A DNA stretch of 64,000 bases from DASZQL01 sp964391865 (lineage in GTDB: Bacteria; Planctomycetota; Phycisphaerae; Phycisphaerales; UBA1924), in NCBI GenBank assembly GCA_964391865.1, contig CAYMNQ010000006.1:289293-353292 (forward strand). Reading direction: 5' to 3'. How positions within the stretch are numbered: position 1 is the stretch's first letter; each line of letters starts with the position of its first letter. This document shows positions 53,872 to 62,600 of the stretch, piece after piece. The position numbers were made by a program, and so were the translations under genes. Below the pieces are notes generated by a model, which did not search any database, was not told where the DNA came from, and saw only the letters and a program-made list of their open reading frames with translations.

Positions 53872-54693
53872 ATGGACCTGAGCGAGCGCACAATCGCGGT
53901 GATCGGCGGCGGGTCGATGGCGCAGTCGATCATCCGCGGGTGCATGGTCGCGGGGATCACGCCGGCGCGGACGTGGCTGGTGGCGGAGCACGACGAGCAG
54001 AAGCGCGGGGCGCTGCAGCGGATGGGCGTGTGGGCGGTGCGCGAGGCGCGCGAGCTGTCGCCCATGATGGACAACGAGACGCAGGTGCTGCTGGCGTTCA
54101 AGCCGCAGTCGCTCGCGGCATTCGGCGAGGAGGCGGCGGGTCTGAACATGGACCGCGTGGTGATCTCGATTCTCGCGGGGGTGAACAGTGCGACGCTGCG
54201 CAAGGCGCTCGGGGGCGCGGCGCGGATCGTGCGCGTGATGCCCAACCTGCCGTCGCAGATCGGCCGCGGCGTGACGGCGATCGCGCTCGGCGCGGGCACG
54301 GAGCCGGGGGACGAGCGCGTGGCGGAGTCGGTCTTCGGCGCGGTCGGTCGCGTCGTCGAGACGGTGCATGAAGATCAGATGGACGCATTCACCGCGATCG
54401 CGGGATCGGGTCCGGCGTACGTGTTCTTCCTCGCGGAAGTGATGACAAAGGCCGCGGAGTCGCTCGGGCTCGATGAAGCGATGGCGCGGCGGGTCGTGCG
54501 CGAGGTGATCGCGGGATCGGGCGAGATGATGGTGCGGACGACGCAGCTGCCGCAGGAGCTGCGCGCCGGCGTGACGAGCAAGGGCGGGACGACCGAGGCG
54601 GCGATGAATGTGCTCGACAGGGAAGAGGTCATGGAGGCGTTCATCAAAGCTCTGACGGCGGCGCGCGACCGGGCGCGGGCGCTGGGGAGTTAG
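53872..54693 (+). CDS. proC: Pyrroline-5-carboxylate reductase
   Basis: 273 residues. Rossmann start TIAVIGGGSMAQSIIRGCMV; LAFKPQSLAAFGEEA; VISILAGVNSATL; RIVRVMPNLPSQIGRGVTAI; then the C-terminal helical domain with DAFTAIAGSGPAYVFFLAEV and TSKGGTTEAAMNVLDREEVM. Last step of proline synthesis: NAD(P)H-dependent reduction of pyrroline-5-carboxylate. Length and motifs are standard. Ribosome site CAGGAG lies at the right distance. Confidence 0.95.
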   Translation: MDLSERTIAVIGGGSMAQSIIRGCMVAGITPARTWLVAEHDEQKRGALQRMGVWAVREARELSPMMDNETQVLLAFKPQSLAAFGEEAAGLNMDRVVISILAGVNSATLRKALGGAARIVRVMPNLPSQIGRGVTAIALGAGTEPGDERVAESVFGAVGRVVETVHEDQMDAFTAIAGSGPAYVFFLAEVMTKAAESLGLDEAMARRVVREVIAGSGEMMVRTTQLPQELRAGVTSKGGTTEAAMNVLDREEVMEAFIKALTAARDRARALGS

Positions 54694-54715
54694 AAGGCGG
54701 AAGTCCGAATGGGAG

Positions 54716-54747
54716 GGCATCGAGGCATCAAGCCATCGAGGCATCAA
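54716..54747 (+). repeat. Octamer array after proC
   Basis: Four 8-base units in register: GGCATCGA, GGCATCAA, GCCATCGA, GGCATCAA. Same family as at 42823 and 42981. Confidence 0.8.
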
Positions 54748-54931
54748 GTCGGAAAAACGCCAGGTCGGGTGCCCTCCGTACGGCAACGTGTGCTCGGCCA
54801 AGCCGTACAAAGAATGTGGTGGACTTCGCTTGGGGGTTTGTGGCAGACTCATTGGGACTGGTGCGGCCCGGGGGCGGGGGCCGTGAAGGTGATTGTTCCG
54901 CGAGGGTTCGATCGACGATCTGGAGCACACA

Positions 54932-56230
54932 ATGCGCAAGTTCAAATCTCTGGGCGTGGCGGCGTGGATGGTTCTCTTCGGCGCGGGCGGCGTCGGTGCG
55001 ACGTGGCTGATCGGTGCGGAGCGACCGGCGGCTGCGCAGACTTGGAGTGACGAGGAAGAGGTTGAGGAATCCGATCTCGAGGGCGACGACGACACCAACC
55101 TATACGACCGCATGGGCGGGCGCGAGTTGTCGCCCAAGGACATCGATCGGCTCACGCGGATTCTGAAACTGACCGACGAGCAGAAGCCGGCGGTCACGGA
55201 CTTGCTCGCGGCGTATCAGGCGAAGCGCACCGACGCCAGCCAGAAAATCAACGAGTTCCAGAAGTCGCTGAGCGAGAAGTACGGCGGGGGCTACGAGTCG
55301 GGCAACGCCGAGTTCATGAAGGAGATGCAGGAGGCGTACGAGAAGTACGGAAAGCATCAGGAGAAACTGCGGGAGGGCGTAGTCAGCGACGTGAAGGCGG
55401 TGCTCAGCGATGAGCAGGCTGGGAACTGGGATAAGGTTGAGCGCTGGCTCCGGCGCGGGCGGCAACTCGCGCGAACGTTCGGCATGACCGGCGCTTCGCG
55501 CATCGATCTGACCGCGATGATCGAGCGCGGCTATACGGGCACGGACATCCCGGAGGGGATCGCGCAGACGCTCGACAGCTACGAGATCGAAGCGGACCGA
55601 CTGCTGAAGGACCACGAGGCGTATCAGAAGAAGGCGGAAGAAGAATTCGCGCAGAAACGAAAAGACAATCCCGACATGACGATGGCCGACCAGATGGAAG
55701 CGCAGAAGACCATCATGGTCGTGATGGCGAAGCAGTCAAAGGACCTGCGCGAGATCAACATGCGGACGATGAAGAAGATCCTCGGCATGATCGAGCCGGC
55801 GGAGAAACAGGCGGAATTCGAGGCGGAATTCCTGAAGAAAGCGGCGGCGTCGCCCTACGCCGGGTTCATGCGCCAGGGGAAGAAGGCGGGGCTCGACGCC
55901 GGCTTGCGCGCGGCGGAGAAACTCGACGACCTGACGAACGAGCAGAAGGAAAGGCTCGCGGCGATCCGCAAGTCCGTCAAGACCGACCGCATGGAGATGG
56001 ACCGCAAGACGTTCGAGGAGGGCGCGAAGAAGGAAGACGAGATCATCGCGTCGGGCACGGTGGACTGGACGAACTTCGGCGTGAACTTCATGGACGAAGG
56101 GCGCAAGCGCGGCGAGTGGGAGAAGAAGTATGTCGAGCAGGTGAAGGGCCTGCTGACGGCGGCGCAGCTGGAGAAGATGCCCCCGCCGTTGAAGCCGGTG
56201 GAGGCGCCGAAGGTGGAGTTTGAGGAGTAG
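54932..56230 (+). CDS. Secreted helical protein of unknown function (paralogue 1)
   Basis: 432 residues from ATG 54932; the frame is open 13 codons upstream. N-terminal hydrophobic signal or anchor (GVAAWMVLFGAGGVGATWLI), then an acidic stretch (EEEVEESDLEGDDD). Rich in charged helices: SPKDIDRLTRILKLTDEQKP, AYEKYGKHQEKLREGVVSDV, LTNEQKERLAAIRKSVKTDR. Repeated LT(D/N)EQ motifs recall Spy/LTXXQ periplasmic chaperones, but length and the remainder differ. The C-terminus (AAQLEKMPPPLKPVEAPKVE) matches the next gene's end. Function unknown. Confidence 0.78.
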   Translation: MRKFKSLGVAAWMVLFGAGGVGATWLIGAERPAAAQTWSDEEEVEESDLEGDDDTNLYDRMGGRELSPKDIDRLTRILKLTDEQKPAVTDLLAAYQAKRTDASQKINEFQKSLSEKYGGGYESGNAEFMKEMQEAYEKYGKHQEKLREGVVSDVKAVLSDEQAGNWDKVERWLRRGRQLARTFGMTGASRIDLTAMIERGYTGTDIPEGIAQTLDSYEIEADRLLKDHEAYQKKAEEEFAQKRKDNPDMTMADQMEAQKTIMVVMAKQSKDLREINMRTMKKILGMIEPAEKQAEFEAEFLKKAAASPYAGFMRQGKKAGLDAGLRAAEKLDDLTNEQKERLAAIRKSVKTDRMEMDRKTFEEGAKKEDEIIASGTVDWTNFGVNFMDEGRKRGEWEKKYVEQVKGLLTAAQLEKMPPPLKPVEAPKVEFEE

Positions 56231-56346
56231 GGTCTGATCACGCGCACTGACGCGGCGTGTGCGAACTGTGCCGAACCTTTGTCGGCGGTCGCGCGTATCA
56301 GTATTTGTCGGCGTCTCTGCGCGGCGTGAAACCGGAGGGTGCTTCG

Positions 56347-57600
56347 ATGAATCGTGAGCGTGAGGCGCTGCGGCGAGTCTATGTGCTTCTGTCGGTCGTG
56401 CTCGGCGTGTTTGCGGCGGCCCCGGTATGCGCTTCGTGGCAGACCGGGGAAATCACCGATGTGTCCGTTGAGGAGATCGGTGAGGCCGAGGGTGTGTATG
56501 GCTACGAACGGCCGGTGTTCTCCGTGCGCGATGTGCCGAGGCTCGCACGCATTCTCGGGCTGAGGGATGACCAACGCGACGCCGCGACGGAATTGCTCAC
56601 CGCGTACTCCGACCGAATCGCTTCCGCCTCCAAGAAAATGAATGAGTTCAACGAGCAGGTCCACCAGTCGACGGGCTACGGTGATCTGCCGGAGGATAGG
56701 CGGAAGCGCGTCGACGAGGCGTACGAAAAGTACGAGGATCACCGCAAGAAGCTCCGCGAGGGCGTGCTGGAAGATCTGCGCGCGGTGCTCGATGCCGAGC
56801 AATCGCCGCTGTGGGCCGCGGTGGATCGCTGGCTGCTTCGTCGCGATCGGCTGCAATACGCGTGGGGCGGTTTGACCAGCGCGGGGACGATCGATGTGGT
56901 CGCGGTCGTCAATCGCGCGTTCGGAGAAAGCCCGCAGCCGGAGAATGTCGCGTCGCGGCTTGACGAGTATGAGCTCGCGATCGACCGAATCCTGCGGGAG
57001 CACAAGGAGGAGGACGAGAAGCTGCGCGAGGACTGGAAAAGCCGCGCGGACGACTGGGAGAAGATGACCGAGGAAGAGCGCGAGGCGATTCAGGAGGAAT
57101 GGGAGGGGCGGAGTCTGCAGCGGTCGCGTGAGCTGAGGGAGTGCAACTCGAAAGCCGTGCTCGCCGTGCTGTCGATGCTGGAGCCGGGCGATCGGCGCGA
57201 CATGATCGAAGCGGATTTCTACCGGCGAGCGGTGTCTCGCGCGTACGACGATCGCGAGCGTCCGCCGTTGGAGCGATCGTTCAAGGAAGCGCGGGCGCTG
57301 GGCACACTGACCGACGAGCAGCGGGGCCGAATCGCGGAGTTGGAGCGGGCATTGCGTCAGTCGCAGTTGAAGGAATTCAAGGAACGATTCGCCCGCCTGT
57401 GCGAGGAAGAGGAGAAAGCCACGGCGAAGTCGATCCGCGAGCGGCGGTACGAACACGATGCGATCGAGAGCGGGTTGCGCGAATCGGACAAGAGGATGGT
57501 TGAGGAACTCCGCGCGATCCTGACGCCCGAGCAGATCGAGAAGATGTCGCCACCGGTTCGGCAGGTCGAGGTGCCGACGCTGGAATTTGATGACGAATAG
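56347..57600 (+). CDS. Secreted helical protein of unknown function (paralogue 2)
   Basis: 417 residues from ATG 56347, behind GGAGGG; upstream codons in frame look non-coding. Signal peptide RRVYVLLSVVLGVFAAAPVC. Same layout as the preceding gene: LARILGLRDDQRDAATELLT, RRKRVDEAYEKYEDHRKKLR, LTDEQRGRIAELERALRQ, ending EQIEKMSPPVRQVEVPTLEF. The two are tandem paralogues, 116 bp apart, with diverged sequence. Long helices suggest coiled coil. Function unknown; a link with the following central-metabolism genes is not evident. Confidence 0.78.
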   Translation: MNREREALRRVYVLLSVVLGVFAAAPVCASWQTGEITDVSVEEIGEAEGVYGYERPVFSVRDVPRLARILGLRDDQRDAATELLTAYSDRIASASKKMNEFNEQVHQSTGYGDLPEDRRKRVDEAYEKYEDHRKKLREGVLEDLRAVLDAEQSPLWAAVDRWLLRRDRLQYAWGGLTSAGTIDVVAVVNRAFGESPQPENVASRLDEYELAIDRILREHKEEDEKLREDWKSRADDWEKMTEEEREAIQEEWEGRSLQRSRELRECNSKAVLAVLSMLEPGDRRDMIEADFYRRAVSRAYDDRERPPLERSFKEARALGTLTDEQRGRIAELERALRQSQLKEFKERFARLCEEEEKATAKSIRERRYEHDAIESGLRESDKRMVEELRAILTPEQIEKMSPPVRQVEVPTLEFDDE

Positions 57601-57731
57601 CGCGGCGGCGAGCTATTGCGGACAAGTGTATCCTCTTTGTATGATGTCGGGCCAGCCTTCGCTGTATGGCGGTCGGCTGAACAGTTTGCTCGACTCGCTT
57701 GGCGGCATGAGAGATAAGAAACGCGGATCGC

Positions 57732-59270
57732 ATGGCCCGATTGCACGAATATCAAGGGAAGCAGTTGCTCGCGGCGGGCGGGATTCACGTGCCGCGCGGG
57801 CGGCATGCGACGAGTGCCGGCGAAGCGCGCGCGATCGCGGATGAGCTTTTGAAGGGCGGCGCCGAGGCGGTCGTCATCAAGATCCAGGCGTGGACCACCG
57901 GGCGGGCGGCGATCGGCGGCGTGGCGTTTGCTACGACAGCCGCGGACGCGGAGCGTGAGGCGGCGCGGATGCTCGCGATGACGGTGGGCAACTTTCCGGT
58001 CACCGCCGTGCTGGTCGAGGAGAAACTGAAGATCGCCGCGGAGCTGTTCGTCTCGGTGATGATCGACGACGGCACGCGCGCGCCGGCGATGCTGCTCTCG
58101 CTCGCCGGCGGCACGGGGATCGAGGAGCGGGGCGAGAAGGTCCACAAGCTCCCCGCCGACGTAAGGGACGGCGTGAATGACGCGTACCTCCGCGCGATCC
58201 TGCATGACTCGCCGGTCGAGGACAAGTATCACCACGATCTCGCGAAAGCGGTCCACGCGACGTTTCGCACGGCCCGCGAGTGCGAGGCGCGGAGCGTCGA
58301 GATCAATCCGATTGTCATTACGGCGGACGGGCGCGTGATGGCGGCGGACTGCCGCATGACGATCGATGATTACGCGGTGTTCCGGCACCCCGAGTTCGGC
58401 ATCGACATCGCGCGCGAGCTGGATCACCCGCCGACGGAGTTGGAGCGGATCGCGTACGCCGTCGAGCAGGGGGACCATCGCGGGACGTTCTTCTTCGCGC
58501 AGTTACAGCGGAAGGGGACGAGCGACGAACTCGTCATCGGCTTCCACGGTGCGGGCGGCGGCGGGTCGATGATGTCGATGGACGCGATCACGCAGGAGGG
58601 GTTCACGCTCGCGAATTTCTGCGATACGTCGGGGAACCCGAGCGCCGCGAAGGTGTACGCGGCGGCGCGGATCATCCTGAGCCAGCCGGGGCTGATCGGC
58701 TACTTTGGCAGCGGCTCGGGCGTCGCGAGCCAGGAGCAGTACCACTCCGCGTACGGGCTGGCGAAGGCGTTCAATGAGGTGGGGCTCGACATGCCCGCGG
58801 TGATCCGGCTCGGCGGGAACAGCGAGGATCGCGCGGTCGAGGTGCTCGAGGGCGCGTGCAAGAAGCTGAAGGCGAAGGTCGAGGGTTACAAGAAGGACGA
58901 CACGCCGACGGAAGTCGCGCAACGCTTTCATTCGCTCGTGGAGGAGTGGCGGGCGGCGGGGGCGAAGCCGCGCGGCGTGTTTGCACGGCGTGTGCCGGGC
59001 TTTGTGGGCGGCACGGGGGCTGTGAGTTTCGCGCTCAAGCGCGGCACGGCGTGGATCGACGCGATGAATTGCGACGCGGCGAGCCGCGCGATGATCGTGA
59101 AACACGCGGGGGGCGTGCTGAAGGAGGAGGGGGGCGCGATCGTGAGCGCGCTGCTGGCGGAAGAGCTCGCGGAGAAGGATTCGGAGTTCATCATGGCGGA
59201 GGTGGAGATGATCCGGGCCGGGAAACCTGTTGTGTTCGTTGATATGCCGATCAAGGGGTTGGATGGCTGA
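57732..59270 (+). CDS. ATP-grasp acyl-CoA synthetase subunit, SucC/citryl-CoA synthetase-like
   Basis: 512 residues. N-terminus MARLHEYQGKQLLAAGGIHV and KIQAWTTGRAAIGGVAFATT are typical of SucC-type ATP-grasp subunits; then LAGGTGIEERGEKVHKLPAD and SVEINPIVITADGRVMAADC. The CoA-ligase-like part follows (GFHGAGGGGSMMSMDAITQE, FCDTSGNPSAAKVYAAARII). It is about 120 residues longer than SucC (388). The next two genes are SucD-like and citryl-CoA lyase-like, which makes citrate the likely substrate (citryl-CoA synthetase or split ATP-citrate lyase), not succinate. The final GGC TGA lies within a heptamer array. Confidence 0.85.
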   Translation: MARLHEYQGKQLLAAGGIHVPRGRHATSAGEARAIADELLKGGAEAVVIKIQAWTTGRAAIGGVAFATTAADAEREAARMLAMTVGNFPVTAVLVEEKLKIAAELFVSVMIDDGTRAPAMLLSLAGGTGIEERGEKVHKLPADVRDGVNDAYLRAILHDSPVEDKYHHDLAKAVHATFRTARECEARSVEINPIVITADGRVMAADCRMTIDDYAVFRHPEFGIDIARELDHPPTELERIAYAVEQGDHRGTFFFAQLQRKGTSDELVIGFHGAGGGGSMMSMDAITQEGFTLANFCDTSGNPSAAKVYAAARIILSQPGLIGYFGSGSGVASQEQYHSAYGLAKAFNEVGLDMPAVIRLGGNSEDRAVEVLEGACKKLKAKVEGYKKDDTPTEVAQRFHSLVEEWRAAGAKPRGVFARRVPGFVGGTGAVSFALKRGTAWIDAMNCDAASRAMIVKHAGGVLKEEGGAIVSALLAEELAEKDSEFIMAEVEMIRAGKPVVFVDMPIKGLDG

Positions 59271-59307
59271 CCGCTTTCAGCGGCCGGGGGTCGGCGGTCA
59301 GCGATCA
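59266..59307 (+). repeat. Heptamer array spanning the SucC-like stop codon
   Basis: Six units in register: GCTGACC, GCTTTCA, GCGGCCG, GGGGTCG, GCGGTCA, GCGATCA. The first unit contains the TGA stop. GCTGACC and GCGGTCA/GCGATCA also occur at 48749 and 20553. Confidence 0.75.
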
Positions 59308-59403
59308 ACCGGTGGCGTATGCAGTTCGAGGTGTGTCGTGAGCAGTCGGAGAGTTGGCGTCGGTTACTCAGCGGCGGCCTGATCTACGTGGATGGACAAT
59401 TCC

Positions 59404-59466
59404 AGCCTCAAGCCTCAAGCCTCAAGCCTCAAGCCTCAAGCCTCAAGCCTCAAGCCTCAGGACTCA
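59404..59466 (+). repeat. Perfect heptamer array (AGCCTCA)8 before the SucD-like gene
   Basis: Eight identical AGCCTCA units (59404-59459) plus one GGACTCA (59460-59466), then GCACCC and ATG at 59473. An ATG at 59392 is in frame with the gene and would read the array as SSLKPQA heptapeptides. No Shine-Dalgarno is seen between the array and ATG 59473. Confidence 0.95.
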
Positions 59467-59472
59467 GCACCC

Positions 59473-60381
59473 ATGGCGATCATCATCGACGAAACGAAAC
59501 GAGTCCTCGTGCAAGGCATCACCGGGCGCGAGGGGCAGGCGCGGACGAAGCTGATGAAGGAGTTCGGCACGAACGTCGTCGCCGGCTGCACGCCCGGCAA
59601 GGGCGGGCAGGAGGTGCTGGGCGTGCCGGTATTCAACACGCCGCGCGAAGCGGTTGATGCGATCGGGCGCATTGATATCTCCGTCGTTTTCGTGCCGGCG
59701 GCGGGGGTGAAGAACGCCGCGATCGAAGCGATCGAGGCGGGCGTAAAGCTTGTGGTGCTGGTGCCAGACCGCGTGCCGGTGTGGGACGCGATGGAGGTGG
59801 CGGCGGCGGCGAAGCAGCACGGCGCGCAGTTCCTCGGGCCGAACACGCTCGGGTGTTTGTCGCCGGGCCGCGCGGTGCTGGGCATGATCGGCGGCAAAGC
59901 GGAGTCGGCGCGCGAGTGGTTCAAGCCGGGGCACGTCGGCATCGTGTCGCGCTCGGGCGGCATGACGAGCTCTTGCGGCTACTACCTCGGGCGCTCGGGC
60001 ATCGGGCTCTCGACGCTGGTCCACGTCGGCGGCGACTCGGTGCTCGGGCTGCGCATCCCCGATGTCGCGCTGCTCTTCCAGGAAGACCCGCGCACGTACG
60101 CGATCGTCGTTTTCGGCGAGATTGGCGGCTCGCAGGAAGAAACGCTCGCGGAGTTGATGAACCAGGGGAAGATCACGAAGCCGGTCATCGCGTACATCGG
60201 CGGGAAAGCCGCGAAGGAAGGCACGCGCTTCAGCCACGCCGGCGCGATCATCGAGGGCAACCGCGGCACGCACAAGGGGAAAGTCGAAGCGCTCCGGCGC
60301 GCGGGGGCGGCGGTAGTCGACCGCTTCGGCGACCTGCCCCGCGCGACGGTCGAGGTGCTCGCGCAGAACGGGATCATGTAA
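59473..60381 (+). CDS. CoA-binding acyl-CoA synthetase subunit, SucD/citryl-CoA synthetase-like
   Basis: 302 residues from ATG 59473; an alternative ATG at 59392 would prefix 27 residues read from the heptamer array. VLVQGITGREGQARTKLMKE is the CoA-binding start; GVPVFNTPREAVDAIG, GPNTLGCLSPGRAVLGMIGG, GHVGIVSRSGGMTSSCGYYL and the phospho-histidine segment RFSHAGAIIEGNRGTHKGK are as in SucD. Catalyses, with the SucC-like subunit, ATP-dependent CoA ligation through phospho-histidine. Neighbouring lyase points to citrate. Confidence 0.88.
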   Translation: MAIIIDETKRVLVQGITGREGQARTKLMKEFGTNVVAGCTPGKGGQEVLGVPVFNTPREAVDAIGRIDISVVFVPAAGVKNAAIEAIEAGVKLVVLVPDRVPVWDAMEVAAAAKQHGAQFLGPNTLGCLSPGRAVLGMIGGKAESAREWFKPGHVGIVSRSGGMTSSCGYYLGRSGIGLSTLVHVGGDSVLGLRIPDVALLFQEDPRTYAIVVFGEIGGSQEETLAELMNQGKITKPVIAYIGGKAAKEGTRFSHAGAIIEGNRGTHKGKVEALRRAGAAVVDRFGDLPRATVEVLAQNGIM

Positions 60382-60402
60382 GAGTTCAGCACGGAGTTTG
60401 AA

Positions 60403-61155
60403 ATGCCCGAAGCTTGGAAAACCGCGATCACAAAGATCGAGCCGAACCGCGTCGCCGTGCGGGGGCGGGATATCGCTTCGCTCATGGGGTCCGTCTCGTT
60501 CGGCGCGGCGGTGTACCTCATCCTGCGCGGCGAGTTGCCCGGCGACAAGATCGGGCGGCTGATGGACGCGATCCTCGTGTCGAGCATCGATCACGGCGCT
60601 ACGCCGCCGAGCGTGCTCGCGGCGCGGACGGTCGCGAGCACGGGCGCGAGCCTGAGCGCCTCTGTCGCTGCGGGCATCTCGTCGATTAACAAGCATCACG
60701 GCGGAGCCATCGAGGACTGTGCCCGCACGCTGCACAAGATCGTCCAGCGGGCGGAGAAGGAAGGCTCGATCGAGCAGGGAGCGATCGAAGTTTTGAATGA
60801 GATGAAAGCCGCGGGGAAGCGAATGCCCGGCTTTGGGCACCGCATCCACACGACGGACCCGCGCACGGCGCGGCTCTTTGAACTCGCGAAGGAGGCGGGC
60901 GTCAGCGGCGGGTGCATCGACGCGGCCCACGCGGTCGAGCGTGTCTTCGCCCATCAGGGCAAGCCGCTGCCGATCAACGTCGATGGCGCGATCGCCGCGA
61001 TCCTGATGGCGCTGGGCTTCGAGCCTCCCGTGATGAACGGCGTCTTCATGATCGCGCGCGTGCCGGGGCTGGTGGCGCACGTCACCGAAGAGCAAACCCG
61101 CGAAAAACCGATGCGGCAAATCGATCCAGTGAGCCACTCCTATGACGGCCCCTGA
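60403..61155 (+). CDS. Citryl-CoA lyase (citrate synthase superfamily)
   Basis: 250 residues, about the size of Hydrogenobacter citryl-CoA lyase and of the C-terminal domain of ATP-citrate lyase. SLMGSVSFGAAVYLILRGEL, IDHGATPPSVLAARTVASTG, NKHHGGAIEDCARTL, GFGHRIHTTDPRTARLFELA, LPINVDGAIAAILMALGFEP and NGVFMIARVPGLVAHVTEEQ. The catalytic His of GFGHRIH and Asp of NVDG are present. Splits citryl-CoA into oxaloacetate and acetyl-CoA. It follows the SucD-like gene by 21 bp and overlaps the GNAT gene by 14 bp. Confidence 0.85.
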   Translation: MPEAWKTAITKIEPNRVAVRGRDIASLMGSVSFGAAVYLILRGELPGDKIGRLMDAILVSSIDHGATPPSVLAARTVASTGASLSASVAAGISSINKHHGGAIEDCARTLHKIVQRAEKEGSIEQGAIEVLNEMKAAGKRMPGFGHRIHTTDPRTARLFELAKEAGVSGGCIDAAHAVERVFAHQGKPLPINVDGAIAAILMALGFEPPVMNGVFMIARVPGLVAHVTEEQTREKPMRQIDPVSHSYDGP

Positions 61156-61717
61156 ACCGCAGCCAACGCCCGAGTACCCGCGCCTTGAGACCGAGCGACT
61201 GATTCTTCGAGCGTTCGAGGACCGCGATGTCCCCGCGATTGTGGAGTGCTGCGCCGACCCTGAGATCGCGATCAACCTGTTCCTCTCTCCATTTCCGTAC
61301 ACCGAACAGGACGGGCGTGACTGGGTGGCGAAATCGCGCGAGATGTGGAACAGCCAGTCGGCGCTGAGCTTTGCGTGCGAGAGCCGAGAGACGGGCGAGT
61401 ATGTCGGCAGCATGGGGCTGAAGCTGGAGCTCTCTCAGGGACGCGCGGAGATCGGCTACGCGCTATGCAGGAATTACTGGGGGCAAGGGCTCGCGGCGGA
61501 GGCGGGGCGGCGCGTCATCGCGCACGCGTTCGAGGTGCTGAACCTGCGGCGCCTCCACGCGGGGTACTACCACTGGAACCCCAAATCCGGGCGCGTGCTT
61601 GAAAAACTCGGCATGAAGCCCGAAGGGATGATGCGCGCGCACGTCGTACGCATGGGACGCGTGGCAGATTTGATGCTCGTTGGACTGCTGCGCGAGGAGT
61701 GGGTTGGGAGGGCTTGA
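61142..61717 (+). CDS. GNAT acetyltransferase (RimJ/RimL type)
   Basis: 191 residues. RLETERLILRAFEDRDVPAI at the N-terminus, GYALCRNYWGQGLAAEAGRR is the acetyl-CoA-binding A motif, and HWNPKSGRVLEKLGMKPEG the conserved C-terminal element. Acetylates an amine, possibly a ribosomal-protein N-terminus or other target; not determined. Start overlaps the lyase stop, so co-transcription is likely. Confidence 0.9.
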   Translation: MTAPEPQPTPEYPRLETERLILRAFEDRDVPAIVECCADPEIAINLFLSPFPYTEQDGRDWVAKSREMWNSQSALSFACESRETGEYVGSMGLKLELSQGRAEIGYALCRNYWGQGLAAEAGRRVIAHAFEVLNLRRLHAGYYHWNPKSGRVLEKLGMKPEGMMRAHVVRMGRVADLMLVGLLREEWVGRA

Positions 61718-61815
61718 GCAAGGGCGACATGCCCCCCTCGCGAGCGGGTCCGCTGACCATCCATCACTTCGTTCAACGCCGCTCGGTGCCGGCTTCTTGA
61801 GCTTGGATGTCGCGG

Positions 61816-62514
61816 CTACTTCTCTTTGCCCATCCGATCAATAAACGAGTTCGCTTCCGCGATCGATGCTTCCATCTCGCGGATGAGACCGGCGACATCC
61901 GTTTGGATCTGCGCGGTCGTGCCCTGCAGCGAAGCGATGGCTCGGGCGTTCAAGTTGTGTTTCAAGAACAGCACCTGGTCCTTGAACGCGCGGAGGACCG
62001 GGTCCATACGCCCGGCGGCGGCGTTCATCACGCCGATGAGCTGGTCGTACTCACGGCGCGTGTCGCGCAACTGCTGCTCGCTGGTGCTCCGCAGGCTCGC
62101 GCTCTCGTATTGGGAGAGTTCCGCCTCCCATTCCTTGAACAGAGCGGCGGCGACGCGCTCGACCGAGGTGATCCGCGAACGCACGTCGCCAGCGCGGGTC
62201 TCGCTGCGGTCGTACTCGCGCTTCAGCTTGTTGTACTGAGCCTCCAGCTCGCCGCCCGAGACCTTCGTGACGGCGAGGAACTCGGCGAGCGCCGACTCGA
62301 ACTGCACCTTCGCCGCTTCCTGCCCGTCGCGTGCCTCTTGCACGCGGTCGACGAGTTGCTCGCGCTTGGCGTAGCCGAACTTCTCGCGGATCGCGATGCC
62401 CGTGGAGGCACAGCCGGGGAGAGTGACGAGGAGCGTGCTCGCGGCGGAGAGTGCGAGAAGCGTGAGCGCGAGGCGGCGTATGACGTCATGCCGGTATCGG
62501 GCGAGGGGTCGCAT
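61816..62514 (-). CDS. DUF2959 family lipoprotein
   Basis: 232 residues. Signal peptide with lipobox LPGC (LLALSAASTLLVTLPGCAST). Mature part matches DUF2959: KFGYAKREQLVDRVQEARDG, EELEAQYNKLKREYDRSETR-like region, DVRSRITSVERVAAALFKEW, TRREYDQLIGVMNAAAGRMD, PVLRAFKDQVLFLKHNLNAR, AIASLQG. Almost wholly helical, coiled coil expected. Outer-membrane or periplasmic anchor; function unknown. Confidence 0.88.
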   Translation of the reverse strand: MRPLARYRHDVIRRLALTLLALSAASTLLVTLPGCASTGIAIREKFGYAKREQLVDRVQEARDGQEAAKVQFESALAEFLAVTKVSGGELEAQYNKLKREYDRSETRAGDVRSRITSVERVAAALFKEWEAELSQYESASLRSTSEQQLRDTRREYDQLIGVMNAAAGRMDPVLRAFKDQVLFLKHNLNARAIASLQGTTAQIQTDVAGLIREMEASIAEANSFIDRMGKEK

Positions 62515-62600
62515 GACAGCAGTGTAGTGCGGATCGCCATCTGACTTCTCGCGTCCGCACGCCTCCGCAACGAGATGCGGAGCGTCTCGTCATGCGCAAG

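Noticed and set aside
54768..54808. GGGTGCC followed by GTACGGC/GCCGTAC as another hairpin copy
   Set aside because: The arms are 7 bases with a 17-base loop, not a six-base CAGAGC-like loop; at best a decayed relative.
57732..60381. Plain succinyl-CoA synthetase sucCD
   Set aside because: The long SucC-like chain and the adjoining citryl-CoA lyase favour citrate as substrate; not excluded, see the finding.
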